The notes: a model not told the origin generated them from the sequence alone. Shown: positions 25,580 through 34,532, counted from the stretch's first letter. The stretch is DNA of 64,000 nt from JAOUEA01 sp963762075 (GCA_963762075.1 CAVXJC010000005.1:124001-188000), one strand, 5' to 3'. A program made the numbers and translations.

Positions 25580-27357
25580 CGCTCACCTCGCTCGTAGGCC
25601 TTGATGATGGCCCCGTATCCGGGCCGGGTCGCGAGCAGTTCCTCATGCGGCCCTGTCGCCTCGACCCGTCCGCCTCGAAGGAAGATCACCCGGTCGGCGA
25701 GCCGTATCGTCGACAACCGGTAGGCCACGACCACGAGGGTGGTCGACAGCTCCTTGCGGAGCGCGCCCAGGATCTCTGCCTCGATCGACGGGTCGACCGC
25801 GCTCGTCGCGTCATCGAGGATGAGCAGGCGGGGCTTGCGCACGAGTGCGCGCGCGAGCGCCACGCGCTGGCGTTCGCCGCCCGAGAGCGTGAGTCCGCGC
25901 TCGCCCACGATCGTGTCGTAGCCGCGCGGCAGCGCTCTGATGAACCGGTCGCACGACGCGATCTCGGCGGCGCGCACGACCTCGTCGTCGGTCGCGCCCG
26001 AATCGAGCGCGATGTTCGAGCGCACGCTCTCGGCGAACAGGAAGCTCTCCTGGAAGACGACCGCGACCGATGAGCGCAGCGATGCCACGCCGACCTCGCG
26101 CAGGTCGACGCCCCCGATCTCGACATGGCCCTCGTCGGGGTCGACGAGCCGCACCATGAGCTGGGTGAGCGAGCTCTTGCCCACCCCGGTCGGGCCGACG
26201 ATCGCGACCGACTCGCCGGGCGCGACCTCGAAGGTGACGCCCTCGAGCACAGGTGACTGCTGCTCGTAGAGCAGGTGCAGGTCGTGCACGTGCAGTCCGA
26301 GCGGTCCGTCGGGAAGCGGCATGCCCTGGCGTGGCGGGGTCACGGTGACCGGCTCGGCGAAGACCTCCTCGAGCCGGTCGTAGCCCACCACCGCCCGTGG
26401 CAGCTCGGCGAGGATCCATCCGATGAACCGCATCGGCCACGACAGGAGCTGGAACAGCGCAACGAACCCGATGAGGTCGCCGAGCGTGATCGCACCGCTC
26501 GAGACGCGCCACGCTCCCACCGCGAGCAGCAGCGCGATCGCCATCGTCGGCAGGGCGTCGAGCGCGGCCTCGAACGAGGCGCGCACCACACCGCCGCGCA
26601 CGCGCTCGTCGCGCAACGCGCGCGCCTTCTCGTGCAGGCGCCGGGTCTCGGCGTCCTCGCGACCGAGGGTCTTCACGACCAGGGCGCCGTCGATCGACTC
26701 GTGTGCGACCGCGCTCACCTCACCGATGCGCTGCTGGGCCAGACGCATCGGCTCTTCGATGCGCCGGGCGAAGATGCGGTTCATCAGCGCGAGCGAAGGG
26801 AACACGACGAGCCCCACGAGCGCGAGCACCGGGTCGGTCACGACCAGCGCCACGAGCGCGAGCAGCGTCAGCACGATCACGCCCACGGCGAAGGGCACCG
26901 GCCAGAACACATCCACCGCGGCCTTCACGTCGACCTCCATGTGGGCGAGCAGCTCGCCGGTCGGTGTCTCGCGATGAAACCGCAGCGACAGCTCGCGGTA
27001 GCGTTCGGCCACCCGGGTGCGCAGCGTCGCCATCACACGCTCGCCCGCCACCCCCGAGTAGTAGCGGCGCAGCATGATGCCGAGCGCCCGTCCGACGCCG
27101 CCGAGCATGAGCGCGCCGATCGCGAGCCACACGTCGCGAGTCTCGACGTCGCCCCCGAACGCGGGGCGCAGCACGTCATCGGTGGCGCGCCCCAACGCCT
27201 CGGTGAGCCAGAGTGAGGCGAACGCGAAGAGCACGGCCCCGGCCACCGAGGCAGCGAACGGTTTCGGATGCATGCGCACGTACGACGCGACGAGTCGCAT
27301 GCCGCGACGGAAGATCGCGCGGTCGACCGTGGGCGTCGTTGTCGTCGTCACGTGCAT
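25576..27357 (-). CDS. ABC exporter half-transporter, degenerate-site subunit of a heterodimer
   Basis: A 593-residue B-type exporter half: membrane helices in about 20-330 and an ATPase domain with Walker A GPTGVGKSS and a canonical signature LSGGERQ. Two catalytic residues are changed: Walker B reads LLILDDATS (Asp for the catalytic Glu) and the switch histidine is Tyr (VVAYRLSTI). This matches the degenerate subunit of heterodimeric exporters. ATG 27357 follows AAAGG; an upstream in-frame start would add an implausible tail. First large gene of the minus-strand unit that continues through the hydrolase and crgA. Confidence 0.93.
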   Translation of the reverse strand: MHVTTTTTPTVDRAIFRRGMRLVASYVRMHPKPFAASVAGAVLFAFASLWLTEALGRATDDVLRPAFGGDVETRDVWLAIGALMLGGVGRALGIMLRRYYSGVAGERVMATLRTRVAERYRELSLRFHRETPTGELLAHMEVDVKAAVDVFWPVPFAVGVIVLTLLALVALVVTDPVLALVGLVVFPSLALMNRIFARRIEEPMRLAQQRIGEVSAVAHESIDGALVVKTLGREDAETRRLHEKARALRDERVRGGVVRASFEAALDALPTMAIALLLAVGAWRVSSGAITLGDLIGFVALFQLLSWPMRFIGWILAELPRAVVGYDRLEEVFAEPVTVTPPRQGMPLPDGPLGLHVHDLHLLYEQQSPVLEGVTFEVAPGESVAIVGPTGVGKSSLTQLMVRLVDPDEGHVEIGGVDLREVGVASLRSSVAVVFQESFLFAESVRSNIALDSGATDDEVVRAAEIASCDRFIRALPRGYDTIVGERGLTLSGGERQRVALARALVRKPRLLILDDATSAVDPSIEAEILGALRKELSTTLVVVAYRLSTIRLADRVIFLRGGRVEATGPHEELLATRPGYGAIIKAYERGER

Positions 27358-27529
27358 GGAGATGCCTTTCAGGGAGCGAAGGCCGGACGCGTGAGACATG
27401 CTTCCGGCCCTGCATCGTACGGAGTCGGAACCTCGGTAGGGCGCGTGGGGGGGCACGTGCGCGATCCGAGTCGGGTGGAGCGGTTCCCGCGGCGAAGGCC
27501 GCGGCCTCAGATCCCTTGCGGGAAGAGGG

Positions 27530-27637
27530 TCAGGTCACCGGACCTGTCACCACCGTGGCCGAGGCGAGGGGGTTGCCGCTGGAGCCTCCGGTATCGCCGA
27601 CGATCGCCGGCGAACCGAGTCGTGCCTTCTCGTTCAT
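27530..27637 (-). CDS. Possible 35-residue peptide upstream of the ABC exporter
   Basis: A 35-codon frame begins MNEKARLGSPAIVG, has a Gly-Gly (DTGGSSGN), and ends in a small-residue and threonine-rich tail (SATVVTGPVT). A very strong ribosome binding site (GAGGGGAGG) precedes the ATG by five bases. It is 172 bases upstream of the exporter genes, on the same strand. No other gene fills this gap. The strong initiation signal is the main evidence; it could be a secreted peptide precursor or a leader, but similarity to known peptides is not seen. Confidence 0.4.
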   Translation of the reverse strand: MNEKARLGSPAIVGDTGGSSGNPLASATVVTGPVT

Positions 27638-27745
27638 CGCAGCCTCCCCTCGGGTGGTGCCGTGAGGGAACCATCGTCGCACCGGAAGGGTGGTGGTCGC
27701 AACCCACGGTTGCAGCCAACTCCAGCCGCGGGGATGATGCGCCCC

Positions 27746-29470
27746 ATGACCAACCACCAGGCCTGGTTCACCGCCTACCCGCCCGACGTGCCGCATTCGC
27801 TGGCGCCGTACCCGAAGGAGCCGGTCTTCGCGCTGCTGCGCAACGCCGCGGCGGGTTTCCCGGACAGGCCGGCGCTCGCCTTCTTCGGCGCGCACATGAC
27901 CTACTCGAAGCTGCTCTCCGAGGTCGAGCGCTTCTCCGCGGCGCTCGCGGGCCTCGGGGTGCGCCGCGGCGACCGTGTCGGCATGATCCTGCCGAACTGC
28001 CCGGAGTACGTGATCGCGTTCTTCGCGTGTCAGCGCCTCGGCGCCGTCGCGGTCGGCAACAATCCGCTCTACACCGAGCGCGAGCTGCGGCATCAGATCA
28101 TCGACTCGGGCGCGAAGGTCATGATCGTGCTCGACCAGGTCTACCACCGGTTCGGCGAGGTCCGAGACGACTCCGGCGTACAGGAGGTCATCGCGGTCAA
28201 GCTGAACCACTACATGCCGGCGCCGATCAAGTGGCTGGCGCCGTTGAAGTTCAAGAGCGACGCCCGAAAGCACGGCACACCGCTACCCTTCGTGCCGGCC
28301 GGCCATCGCGTGCGCTGGTGGGCCGACGTGTTGAAGCATGCCGGGCCGACCCCGCCGGAGGCCTCGATCGACGACCCCGCCACCGAGGTCGCTGCGCTCG
28401 TCTATACGGGTGGCACGACCGGACTTTCGAAGGGCGCGATGCTCTCGCACTCGAACCTCGTGGCGAACGCGCGTCAGGCCTCGGCGTGGCTGAACGTGGT
28501 GCGGCAGGGCGAGGACGGCATCGTGGCGGCGCTGCCCTTCTTCCACTCGTTCGGCACGCTCGTGATGGACTTCGCGATCACGAAGGCGGCGAAGCTGATC
28601 CTGCTTCCCCGGTTCGAGATCGACATGGCGCTGAAGGCGATGTCGAAAGAGAAGCCGTCGCTGTTCCCCGGCGTGCCTCGCATGTACATCGCGTTGAACC
28701 AGGACCCGCGGACGCCGAAGCACGACCTCGCATCGTTGAAGGCCTGCATCTCGGGGGCGGCGCCGCTTCCCATGGCGGTGGCGCAGCGGTTCGAGCAGAT
28801 CACCGGCGGCGCGCGGGTCGTCGAGGGCTATGGTCTCACGGAGTGCTCGCCGGTCACGCACGCGAACCCGCTCGTGGGCGAGCGCAAGGAAGGGTCGATC
28901 GGCTTGCCGCTTCCCGACACCGACGTGAAGCTCGTCGATCTCGACGAGCCCGACCGCGAGGTTGCCCGGGGCGAGCGGGGTGAGATGTGCATCAAAGGCC
29001 CACAGGTCATGCTCGGCTACTGGAACCGCCCCGACGAGAGCGCACTGGTGATCCGCGACGGCTGGCTGCATACGGGCGACGTCGCGATCATGGACGAGCA
29101 GGGCTACTTCTCGATCGTCGATCGCATCAAGGACATGATCCTGGTCTCGGGGTTCAACGTGTATCCGACCGAGGTCGAGGCGGTGCTGTACCAGCATCCG
29201 CAGATCCTGAAGTGCGCGGTGGTGGGCCTTCCCGACGACACCACCGGGGAGCGCGTGAAGGCGTTCGTGGTGCTGAAGGCGGGCGAGACGACGACCCCCG
29301 ACGAGATCGTCGCATGGTGCCGGGCTCCGGGGCAGGGACTCACGGGTTACCGCGTGCCGAAGGAGGTCGAACTGCGCGACGAGCTGCCCGAGACGCTGAT
29401 CGGCAAGGTGCTCCGTCGTGTGTTGCAGGAAGAGGAGCGCGTGAGCCGTGAAGCCGCCGGCGCGTCGTGA
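27746..29470 (+). CDS. fadD: Long-chain acyl-CoA synthetase (AMP-forming)
   Basis: A 574-residue ANL-superfamily ligase. Motifs: YTGGTTGLSKGAMLSHSNL (ATP loop), GYGLTECSPVTHANP, GWLHTGDVAIMDEQGYFSIV, DRIKDMILVSGFNVYPTEVE, and the C-terminal catalytic Lys in LIGKVLRR. This is the long-chain fatty-acid CoA ligase pattern; fatty acids are activated for beta-oxidation or lipid synthesis. The ATG at 27746 starts the conserved region; in-frame ATGs 9 and 12 bases earlier are possible. The stop overlaps the GNAT gene (GTGA). The exact gene name is by family only. Confidence 0.92.
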   Translation: MTNHQAWFTAYPPDVPHSLAPYPKEPVFALLRNAAAGFPDRPALAFFGAHMTYSKLLSEVERFSAALAGLGVRRGDRVGMILPNCPEYVIAFFACQRLGAVAVGNNPLYTERELRHQIIDSGAKVMIVLDQVYHRFGEVRDDSGVQEVIAVKLNHYMPAPIKWLAPLKFKSDARKHGTPLPFVPAGHRVRWWADVLKHAGPTPPEASIDDPATEVAALVYTGGTTGLSKGAMLSHSNLVANARQASAWLNVVRQGEDGIVAALPFFHSFGTLVMDFAITKAAKLILLPRFEIDMALKAMSKEKPSLFPGVPRMYIALNQDPRTPKHDLASLKACISGAAPLPMAVAQRFEQITGGARVVEGYGLTECSPVTHANPLVGERKEGSIGLPLPDTDVKLVDLDEPDREVARGERGEMCIKGPQVMLGYWNRPDESALVIRDGWLHTGDVAIMDEQGYFSIVDRIKDMILVSGFNVYPTEVEAVLYQHPQILKCAVVGLPDDTTGERVKAFVVLKAGETTTPDEIVAWCRAPGQGLTGYRVPKEVELRDELPETLIGKVLRRVLQEEERVSREAAGAS

Positions 29471-30024
29471 GTGCGGCCGACCCGCTGCCGATCGACCTCG
29501 GCGACGGCGCGAAGGTGCGGCGGTACACGATCGTCGACCTCGATGCGATCTGGGCGGCCGCGTCTGGTGAGCGTGCGCGTCTGGGCGAATGGATGCCCTG
29601 GGTCGAGCACACGACCTCGATCGACGTGCAGCGTCAATGGCTCGAGAAGGTCATCGGCGATCCGGACACGCTCGATGGTTGCGGCATCTTCGTCGGTGGC
29701 GAGCTCGCGGGTGGCATCGGCCTCTCGTGGGACCCATTCCTCATAGCCGGTGAGATCGGCTACTGGATCCGGGCGGTGTTCGAAGGACGCGGCCTCATCA
29801 CGCGATCGGCTCGGGAGTTCACCCGCCTGGCGTTCGAGCACGTAGGACTCCATCGAGTGGTGATCAGGGCGGGCGTCGAGAACGTGCGCAGCCGGGCCGT
29901 GCCCGAACGCCTCGGCTACACGCGGGAAGGTATCGAGCGAGGAAGCGGCCGAGGTCTCGGGGGTTACTACGACATCGTCGTCTACGCGATGCTTGCAGAG
30001 GAGTGGCGATCGCCAGTCGAATGA
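29467..30024 (+). CDS. RimJ/RimL-type GNAT acetyltransferase
   Basis: A 185-residue protein with features of the ribosomal-protein acetyltransferase subgroup: GEIGYWIRAVFEGRGLITRS (strand 4 and acetyl-CoA loop), RLAFEHVGLHRVVIRAGVENVRSRAVPERLGY. Overlaps the acyl-CoA synthetase stop by four bases. The target may be a protein N-terminus or a small molecule; not decidable here. Confidence 0.87.
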   Translation: MSAADPLPIDLGDGAKVRRYTIVDLDAIWAAASGERARLGEWMPWVEHTTSIDVQRQWLEKVIGDPDTLDGCGIFVGGELAGGIGLSWDPFLIAGEIGYWIRAVFEGRGLITRSAREFTRLAFEHVGLHRVVIRAGVENVRSRAVPERLGYTREGIERGSGRGLGGYYDIVVYAMLAEEWRSPVE

Positions 30025-30040
30025 TGGAGGTCCACCCTTA

Positions 30041-30059
30041 CTAGTCTGAGCAAGACTAG
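30041..30059. terminator. Short inverted repeat between converging genes
   Basis: CTAGTCT (30041-30047) pairs with AGACTAG (30053-30059) around a five-base loop. It lies in the 51-base gap between the converging GNAT and flippase-like genes and could act as a bidirectional terminator; the stem is short and no T-run follows. Confidence 0.4.
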
Positions 30060-30075
30060 AGCGTGTATCGCGGGC

Positions 30076-31194
30076 TCACGTCGCGCCGACGATCTCGACC
30101 CGTCCTCGATACCGGCGGCGGTGCAGCAACGCCGCCACGCCACCGGCCGGAAGCGGCAGCCAGAACGAGACCAGCCGATAGGCGAGCACCGAGAGCACCG
30201 CGTCGCCGGCCGAGACACCGGCGAGCGTGAGCAGTCCGGTGAGACCGGCCTCCACGAACCCGAGGCCGCCGGGGGTGATCGGGATCATCGCGAGCACCAT
30301 CGAGGCCGAGTACGCGAGCAGCACGAGGGTGGGACGCGGCTTGGCACCCACGGCCGTGATCGCCGCCAGCAGCGCGAGGTAGTCGAAGAGCCAGTTCCCG
30401 AGGGCGAAGAGCAGGGCCTTCCACCAGGCGCTGCCGAGCCGGCTCACGATGGCGTCGCGCTGTACCACGAGTCTGTCCGGCAGATCGGTGACGACCGGCT
30501 TGCCTCGCGCCAGGCGGTTGCGCAGCCGCTGCACGCCTCCCGCGAACGACCGCAGTACATCGTCGCGAGTGATCAGAAGATATCCGACCAGGAACCCGAC
30601 CATGAACACGATGCCGCCGAGCCATGCGGCCTGCGCGAGTCCCCCTGGCACGGGCTGGCCGAGCAATGCGGCGGGCAGGGTGAGCAGCGGCAGAATGAAC
30701 AGGGTCCCCGCGCTGATCAGCGACGCTGCCGTCAGACCGGTGCCCACCTGGGCGCCGTCGGCGCCCGAATCGGTCAGCATGCGCCACTGCAGCGCACCCC
30801 CGGCGGCGGCCCCCCCGGGTACCACGCGGCTGAACGCGTTCGAGGCGAGCTGCGCGGTCGCGACGCCGAACCAACGAGGGGTGCGAAGCGCGATGCGCTG
30901 CAACCCCCAGATGCAGCCGAAGCTCAAGGTCTCGAGGGCGAGCATGACCGCGAACCACGCAGGGTTGAGGTCGAGCAGGTCGGGCCACGTCTCGAACACC
31001 GTGAGGAGGCTCGGCCACAGGATGTAGAGCGCGATCACCGTCGCGATCAGCAGTGTCGCTCTCAACCAGATCGCGGCGCGCCTGGACGCCACCGCCACCT
31101 GCACCTGCCCGATGGCCTCCTGTGCGGTATGCACGCGCGCAGGCGGCACGGGCGCGACATTAGGTGTATGCGGATGACGATGTCGGGGTTCCAC
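30076..31194 (-). CDS. Lysylphosphatidylglycerol synthase-like membrane protein (UPF0104)
   Basis: A 372-residue protein with about eight membrane helices and the family signature ASNAFSRVVPGGAAAGG plus PITPGGLGFVEAGLTGLL. It matches the integral membrane (flippase) domain of MprF without the aminoacyl transferase domain. Members without that domain are assumed to move lipids across the membrane. The 45-residue hydrophilic start before the first helix makes GTG 31194 uncertain. Next to a Crp regulator but on its own transcript. Confidence 0.87.
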   Translation of the reverse strand: MEPRHRHPHTPNVAPVPPARVHTAQEAIGQVQVAVASRRAAIWLRATLLIATVIALYILWPSLLTVFETWPDLLDLNPAWFAVMLALETLSFGCIWGLQRIALRTPRWFGVATAQLASNAFSRVVPGGAAAGGALQWRMLTDSGADGAQVGTGLTAASLISAGTLFILPLLTLPAALLGQPVPGGLAQAAWLGGIVFMVGFLVGYLLITRDDVLRSFAGGVQRLRNRLARGKPVVTDLPDRLVVQRDAIVSRLGSAWWKALLFALGNWLFDYLALLAAITAVGAKPRPTLVLLAYSASMVLAMIPITPGGLGFVEAGLTGLLTLAGVSAGDAVLSVLAYRLVSFWLPLPAGGVAALLHRRRYRGRVEIVGAT

Positions 31195-31271
31195 GGTTGT
31201 CGAGCCTACGACGCACCATGCGTGAGTTGCGCGTATCGAGCGTGGACAGTTCTGCGCCCGTTTTTCGCATC

Positions 31272-31529
31272 ATGGCCGGCCTATCGCAGGAGGGGAATGG
31301 TCGATGCCCGGCGAAGACAACGAGGCTCGAGCTCCTCGGCGCCGATGCCGCACACGCCGCGACGCAAGAAGCGGTGGCCGCGATCGATCAGGCGGCCGAG
31401 ATCAACGACGACCCGGCTGTTGCCAAGGTGCTCACGAAGGCCGCTGTCAAAGGGGATCAGGCCGGCTCCAGGGTGAGCTGGCTCCGCGCCCTGATCCGTC
31501 GCCGGTTCGCGTCATATCGGGCCCGGTGA
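31272..31529 (+). CDS. Small Ala-rich protein of unknown function
   Basis: From ATG 31272 an 85-residue frame ends in LELLGADAAHAATQEAVAAI, an acidic/Ala helix, and a basic tail (RALIRRRFASYRAR), which looks coding. The best ribosome binding site, AGGAGGGG, however, precedes an ATG at 31304 in another frame (MPGEDNEARA). The start may therefore be 31304 with a one-base frame change soon after. The end overlaps the Crp gene by 18 bases, convergently. Family not recognised. Confidence 0.45.
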   Translation: MAGLSQEGNGRCPAKTTRLELLGADAAHAATQEAVAAIDQAAEINDDPAVAKVLTKAAVKGDQAGSRVSWLRALIRRRFASYRAR

Positions 31530-32291
31530 GCCCGCCCGCTCGCCGTCGATCGAGGGCCCACCGGGGATCAGCCGGGCGTATTCCTCGTTCACCCTGGCGT
31601 AGCACTCGCAGGCCTGCTCGGCGAGACCGTCGTGGTCGAGCACTGCCGTTCCTCCGCGACGCGTGTTGACGAGACCGAGGCCCTGAAGCTCCCCGAGGGC
31701 CACCGTCACCGACGCGCGCCGCACGTGCAAGATATGGGCAAGGAACTCGTGGGTGAGCTGCACGTCGCTGCTGGCGACCCGGTCGCTCGTCTGCAGCAGC
31801 CAGCGAGCGAGCCGTTCCCTCACCGAGTGGGCGGCGCCGCATGCCACGCTCTGTGAGATCTGCACGATCAGGGCTCGAAGGTACGCCCCGATCGCGGCGG
31901 CGAGCATCGGATCACGCCGGAGCTGGTGGCGGAACACCGCGGCGTCCACCCGCAGCAACCGCCCCGCCATCTGGATCACCGCGCGTCCGTTCGGGTTGCG
32001 GTCATCACCCAGCGCTTGGAACGAGCCCACCATGCCTTCGCGCCCGATCGTCGCCGTCTCGATGGCCGAACCGTCGCCGAGCACGGTGACGATCGACACG
32101 ACGCACGTGAGGGGGAAGAACACCCATGGGGACGCACTTCCTGGCTCGTAGAGAACGTCGCCCGGGCTGACCTCGAGCGTCAGTGCCTGCGCGAACAGGT
32201 GATCTTGTCCATCGGGCGAGAGGGCGGCCAGCATGCGGTTCGCCTCGGCGCCGGCGAGCTGCGGCGCAACGGCCGCGACGGTCGTCGACAT
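31512..32291 (-). CDS. Crp/Fnr-family transcriptional regulator
   Basis: A 259-residue protein: cyclic-nucleotide-binding-type beta-barrel at about 25-140 (LEVSPGDVLYEPGSASPWVF, ETATIGREGMVGSF) and a winged helix-turn-helix at about 160-225 (LTHEFLAHILHVRRASVTVA). The glycine-rich pocket typical for cAMP is not clear (TIGREGM), so the ligand may differ or be absent. ATG 32291 starts MSTTVAAV; an ATG nine bases earlier is possible. It diverges from the small stress genes at 32.4-34.8 kb and might control them, as a Crp/Fnr protein often does for neighbours. Confidence 0.88.
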   Translation of the reverse strand: MSTTVAAVAPQLAGAEANRMLAALSPDGQDHLFAQALTLEVSPGDVLYEPGSASPWVFFPLTCVVSIVTVLGDGSAIETATIGREGMVGSFQALGDDRNPNGRAVIQMAGRLLRVDAAVFRHQLRRDPMLAAAIGAYLRALIVQISQSVACGAAHSVRERLARWLLQTSDRVASSDVQLTHEFLAHILHVRRASVTVALGELQGLGLVNTRRGGTAVLDHDGLAEQACECYARVNEEYARLIPGGPSIDGERAGSPGPI

Positions 32292-32428
32292 GACACGCAA
32301 GCCTACTCATTCGGGAAGAGGGCGGAAACAGGGAGCGATGGAACGTTTGGATGAACGGGCGGGTGGAGATAGCCCCAACGTCACATTATGTGCGCGATGT
32401 CGCGCGCTGGACACCGAGGGAGGGAACC

Positions 32429-32626
32429 ATGCTGCAAACCGGACTCGCGCTCCTCGCGCAGAACGGCGGCAAGGAGGGCACCACCGACACGATCCTGTGG
32501 ATCATCGCGGCGGTGTTGGTGATCGCGGGCATCTTCGCGATCGTGAGAGGGGCGCTGCTGTGGGGCATCGTGCTCATCATCGGTGGCCTGCTGGTCGGGC
32601 CGGGCGGTGTCAGCGTGCTCGACTAG
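32429..32626 (+). CDS. Small GPGG-motif membrane protein
   Basis: A 65-residue protein with two hydrophobic helices (about 22-38 and 40-58) and the C-terminal signature LIIGGLLVGPGGVSVLD, a pattern common in short actinobacterial proteins. GAGGGAACC before ATG 32429 supports the start. First gene of a plus-strand run of small envelope proteins. Function unknown. Confidence 0.75.
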   Translation: MLQTGLALLAQNGGKEGTTDTILWIIAAVLVIAGIFAIVRGALLWGIVLIIGGLLVGPGGVSVLD

Positions 32627-32702
32627 CGCTCGATGGATCCAACCGTCTCGATTCATCAGGAAGTCGGCCAAGGATCTCTGGCCGAGGATCTCTGGAGGGA
32701 TG

Positions 32703-33479
32703 ATGCTCGCACAAGTTGACATCGAAGGAGGGCTCGAGGAGGCCTGGGCAGACGTGGTCACGTTCGCCCCGAAGTTGCTCGGCTTCTTCGTGATCCTGCT
32801 CATCGGATTCTTCATCGCGAAGGCCCTGTCGAGGCTCGCGAACGCTCTGCTCGAACGGGTGGGTTTCAATGCCCTCGTCGAGCGGGGCACCATGCGTCAG
32901 GCTTTCGAGCGAAGCAAGACCGACCCGTCAGACGTGATCGGCGTGGTCATCTTCTGGCTCGTGTTCCTGGTCGCGTTGCAGCTCGCATTCGGCATCTGGG
33001 GACCCAATCCGATCAGCGACCTGCTCGAGGGTCTGATCACCTACCTGCCAAACGTGATCGTCGCGGTCGTGATCCTCGTGATCGCGGCCGTGCTCGCGAA
33101 AGCCCTCACCGATGTGCTCGAGCCGACCCTCGGGGGCGTTCGTGGCGGATCGGTCATCGCCAAGGGTGCGGGTGTCGCGATCCTGATCGTCGGGATCTTC
33201 GCGGCGCTCGATCAGCTGCAAGTGGCGCCCAACATCGTCAACGGCCTGTTCTACGCCTTGCTCGTGATGGTCGTCGGCTCAGCGGTCGTCGCCTTCGGCG
33301 TCGGCGGCATCCCGATCGCGCGCAGGTACCTGGAGCGCTGGACGGCGAGCGCCGAGAGCACGGTGAAGGACGTGAAGGACAACGCTGACCCCGAGGCCGG
33401 CCGGCGTGCAGCCCAGCAACAGATGGATGAGCAACGCGCTGCAACGCAGCCGATGCCATCGACCGAAGGGAGCATGTGA
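32703..33479 (+). CDS. Mechanosensitive-channel-like membrane protein (CmpX-like TM helix repeats)
   Basis: A 258-residue protein with five membrane helices, starting MLAQVDIEGGLEEAWADVV and FAPKLLGFFVILLIGFFIAK. The repeat ITYLPNVIVAVVILVIAAVL is typical of the conserved TM-helix repeats in CmpX and MscS-like proteins. No MscS beta domain follows; a hydrophilic Gln/Ala tail ends the protein. GGAGGG precedes 32700-32703 (adjacent ATGs). Its stop shares one base with the CsbD start (TGATG). Possibly an osmotic or stress membrane protein. Confidence 0.85.
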   Translation: MLAQVDIEGGLEEAWADVVTFAPKLLGFFVILLIGFFIAKALSRLANALLERVGFNALVERGTMRQAFERSKTDPSDVIGVVIFWLVFLVALQLAFGIWGPNPISDLLEGLITYLPNVIVAVVILVIAAVLAKALTDVLEPTLGGVRGGSVIAKGAGVAILIVGIFAALDQLQVAPNIVNGLFYALLVMVVGSAVVAFGVGGIPIARRYLERWTASAESTVKDVKDNADPEAGRRAAQQQMDEQRAATQPMPSTEGSM

Positions 33480-33646
33480 TGGGCGAGAAGCTCGACAAGG
33501 CAAAGGGAACGGTCAAGGAGAACGTCGGCGATGCGACCGACAATGAGGACCTCGAGCGAGAGGGCAGGATGGATCGCAAGGGCGCTGAGGTCAAGGAGAC
33601 GGTTGGCGACACGGTCGACAAGGTGAAGGACAAGCTCAACGACTGA
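33479..33646 (+). CDS. CsbD-like stress protein
   Basis: A 55-residue charged protein starting MGEKLDKAKGTVKENVGDAT, with later KGAEVKETVGDTVDKVKDKL; this repeated KGxxKExxG pattern is the CsbD family. CsbD is a general-stress (sigma-B) output in bacilli. It starts on the stop codon of the preceding gene (TGATG) and has GAAGGGAG as ribosome binding site. The sigma-B-like gene at 44.6 kb makes regulation by it plausible. Confidence 0.82.
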   Translation: MGEKLDKAKGTVKENVGDATDNEDLEREGRMDRKGAEVKETVGDTVDKVKDKLND

Positions 33647-33684
33647 CCCGATGTCCGCGATCCGACTCGACGAGGAGGCACACC

Positions 33685-34326
33685 ATGTCTGACAGCGTGG
33701 ATGACGACCGTCGCGTTCTCGATGCCGAACACGAGACCGGTCTCGAAGCGGCGCGTTCCCGGTTCGGTGGCTTCGACTTCCCTGCGAGTCTTGCAGGCAT
33801 GTTGGTGGCGCTCGCGTCGACGCTCATCCTCGCGGGACTGGCGTCGGCGGTGGTCGGGGCCCTCGCGTTCCAGACGGGGGTCACCCTCAACGAGGAGGAG
33901 ATCTCGCTCGGCGCGCTGATCACTGCTGGTGCCGTCATCTTCCTGTCGTTCCTCTTCGGGGGATGGGCGGCCGGCCGCATGGCCCGCTACAACGGGGCGT
34001 TGAACGGATTCATGGTGGCCGTGTGGTTCCTGGTACTGCTGGTGGTGCTCGCGGTCCTCGGGGCCGTCGCCGGAGACGTCTACAATCTCTTCGGAGATCT
34101 CCAGGTGGCGAAGGCTTCGCTGCCCAACTGGTTCTCGGCCGATGACGTGACCACGGGCGCGATCATCAGTTCGGTCGCGTTCGCGTTGCTGATGGGCATC
34201 GGAGCTGTGCTCGGCGGCATATGGGGAACACGCATGCACCGGAAGGCCGATCGAGAGATCGCCGCACCCACCCACGATGATGCCGTCGTCCGACGTCGCA
34301 CCGTCGTCGACAGGAGTGATGCCTGA
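33685..34326 (+). CDS. Four-helix membrane protein of unknown function
   Basis: A 213-residue protein with a charged N-terminal 25 residues, helices at about 35-60, 72-93, 106-130 and 155-180, and FLFGGWAAGRMARYNGALNG between two of them. GGAGG precedes the ATG. The stop overlaps the next gene (TGATG). Similar Gly-rich four-helix proteins occur in actinobacterial stress clusters; no function is known. Confidence 0.75.
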   Translation: MSDSVDDDRRVLDAEHETGLEAARSRFGGFDFPASLAGMLVALASTLILAGLASAVVGALAFQTGVTLNEEEISLGALITAGAVIFLSFLFGGWAAGRMARYNGALNGFMVAVWFLVLLVVLAVLGAVAGDVYNLFGDLQVAKASLPNWFSADDVTTGAIISSVAFALLMGIGAVLGGIWGTRMHRKADREIAAPTHDDAVVRRRTVVDRSDA

Positions 34327-34487
34327 TGAATCGAACATGGAAGCTCTGGCTCCCGTTGTTGGGTCTGCTCGCAGCGTGTGAAGACGAAGGGAATGCTGGA
34401 AACGACTCGCTCTTGACGGGCGGGTCGCTCGTGCTCGTCGTCATCGTTGTGATCGTGATCTTCCTCGTCGTTCGCCGCGGCAGGTAG
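34326..34487 (+). CDS. Very small lipoprotein-like or membrane protein
   Basis: A 53-residue frame starting MNRTWKLWLPLLGLLAACED, with a lipobox-like LLAAC, and a second hydrophobic helix near the C-terminus (VLVVIVVIVIFLVVRRGR). It begins on the preceding stop (TGATG), so translation is coupled. The Cys could be lipidated, with the protein also anchored by its end. Confidence 0.65.
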   Translation: MNRTWKLWLPLLGLLAACEDEGNAGNDSLLTGGSLVLVVIVVIVIFLVVRRGR

Positions 34488-34532
34488 TTCGCGACATCCC
34501 TTGAACCTGCCAACATCCCCCGGCGGGTTCTC

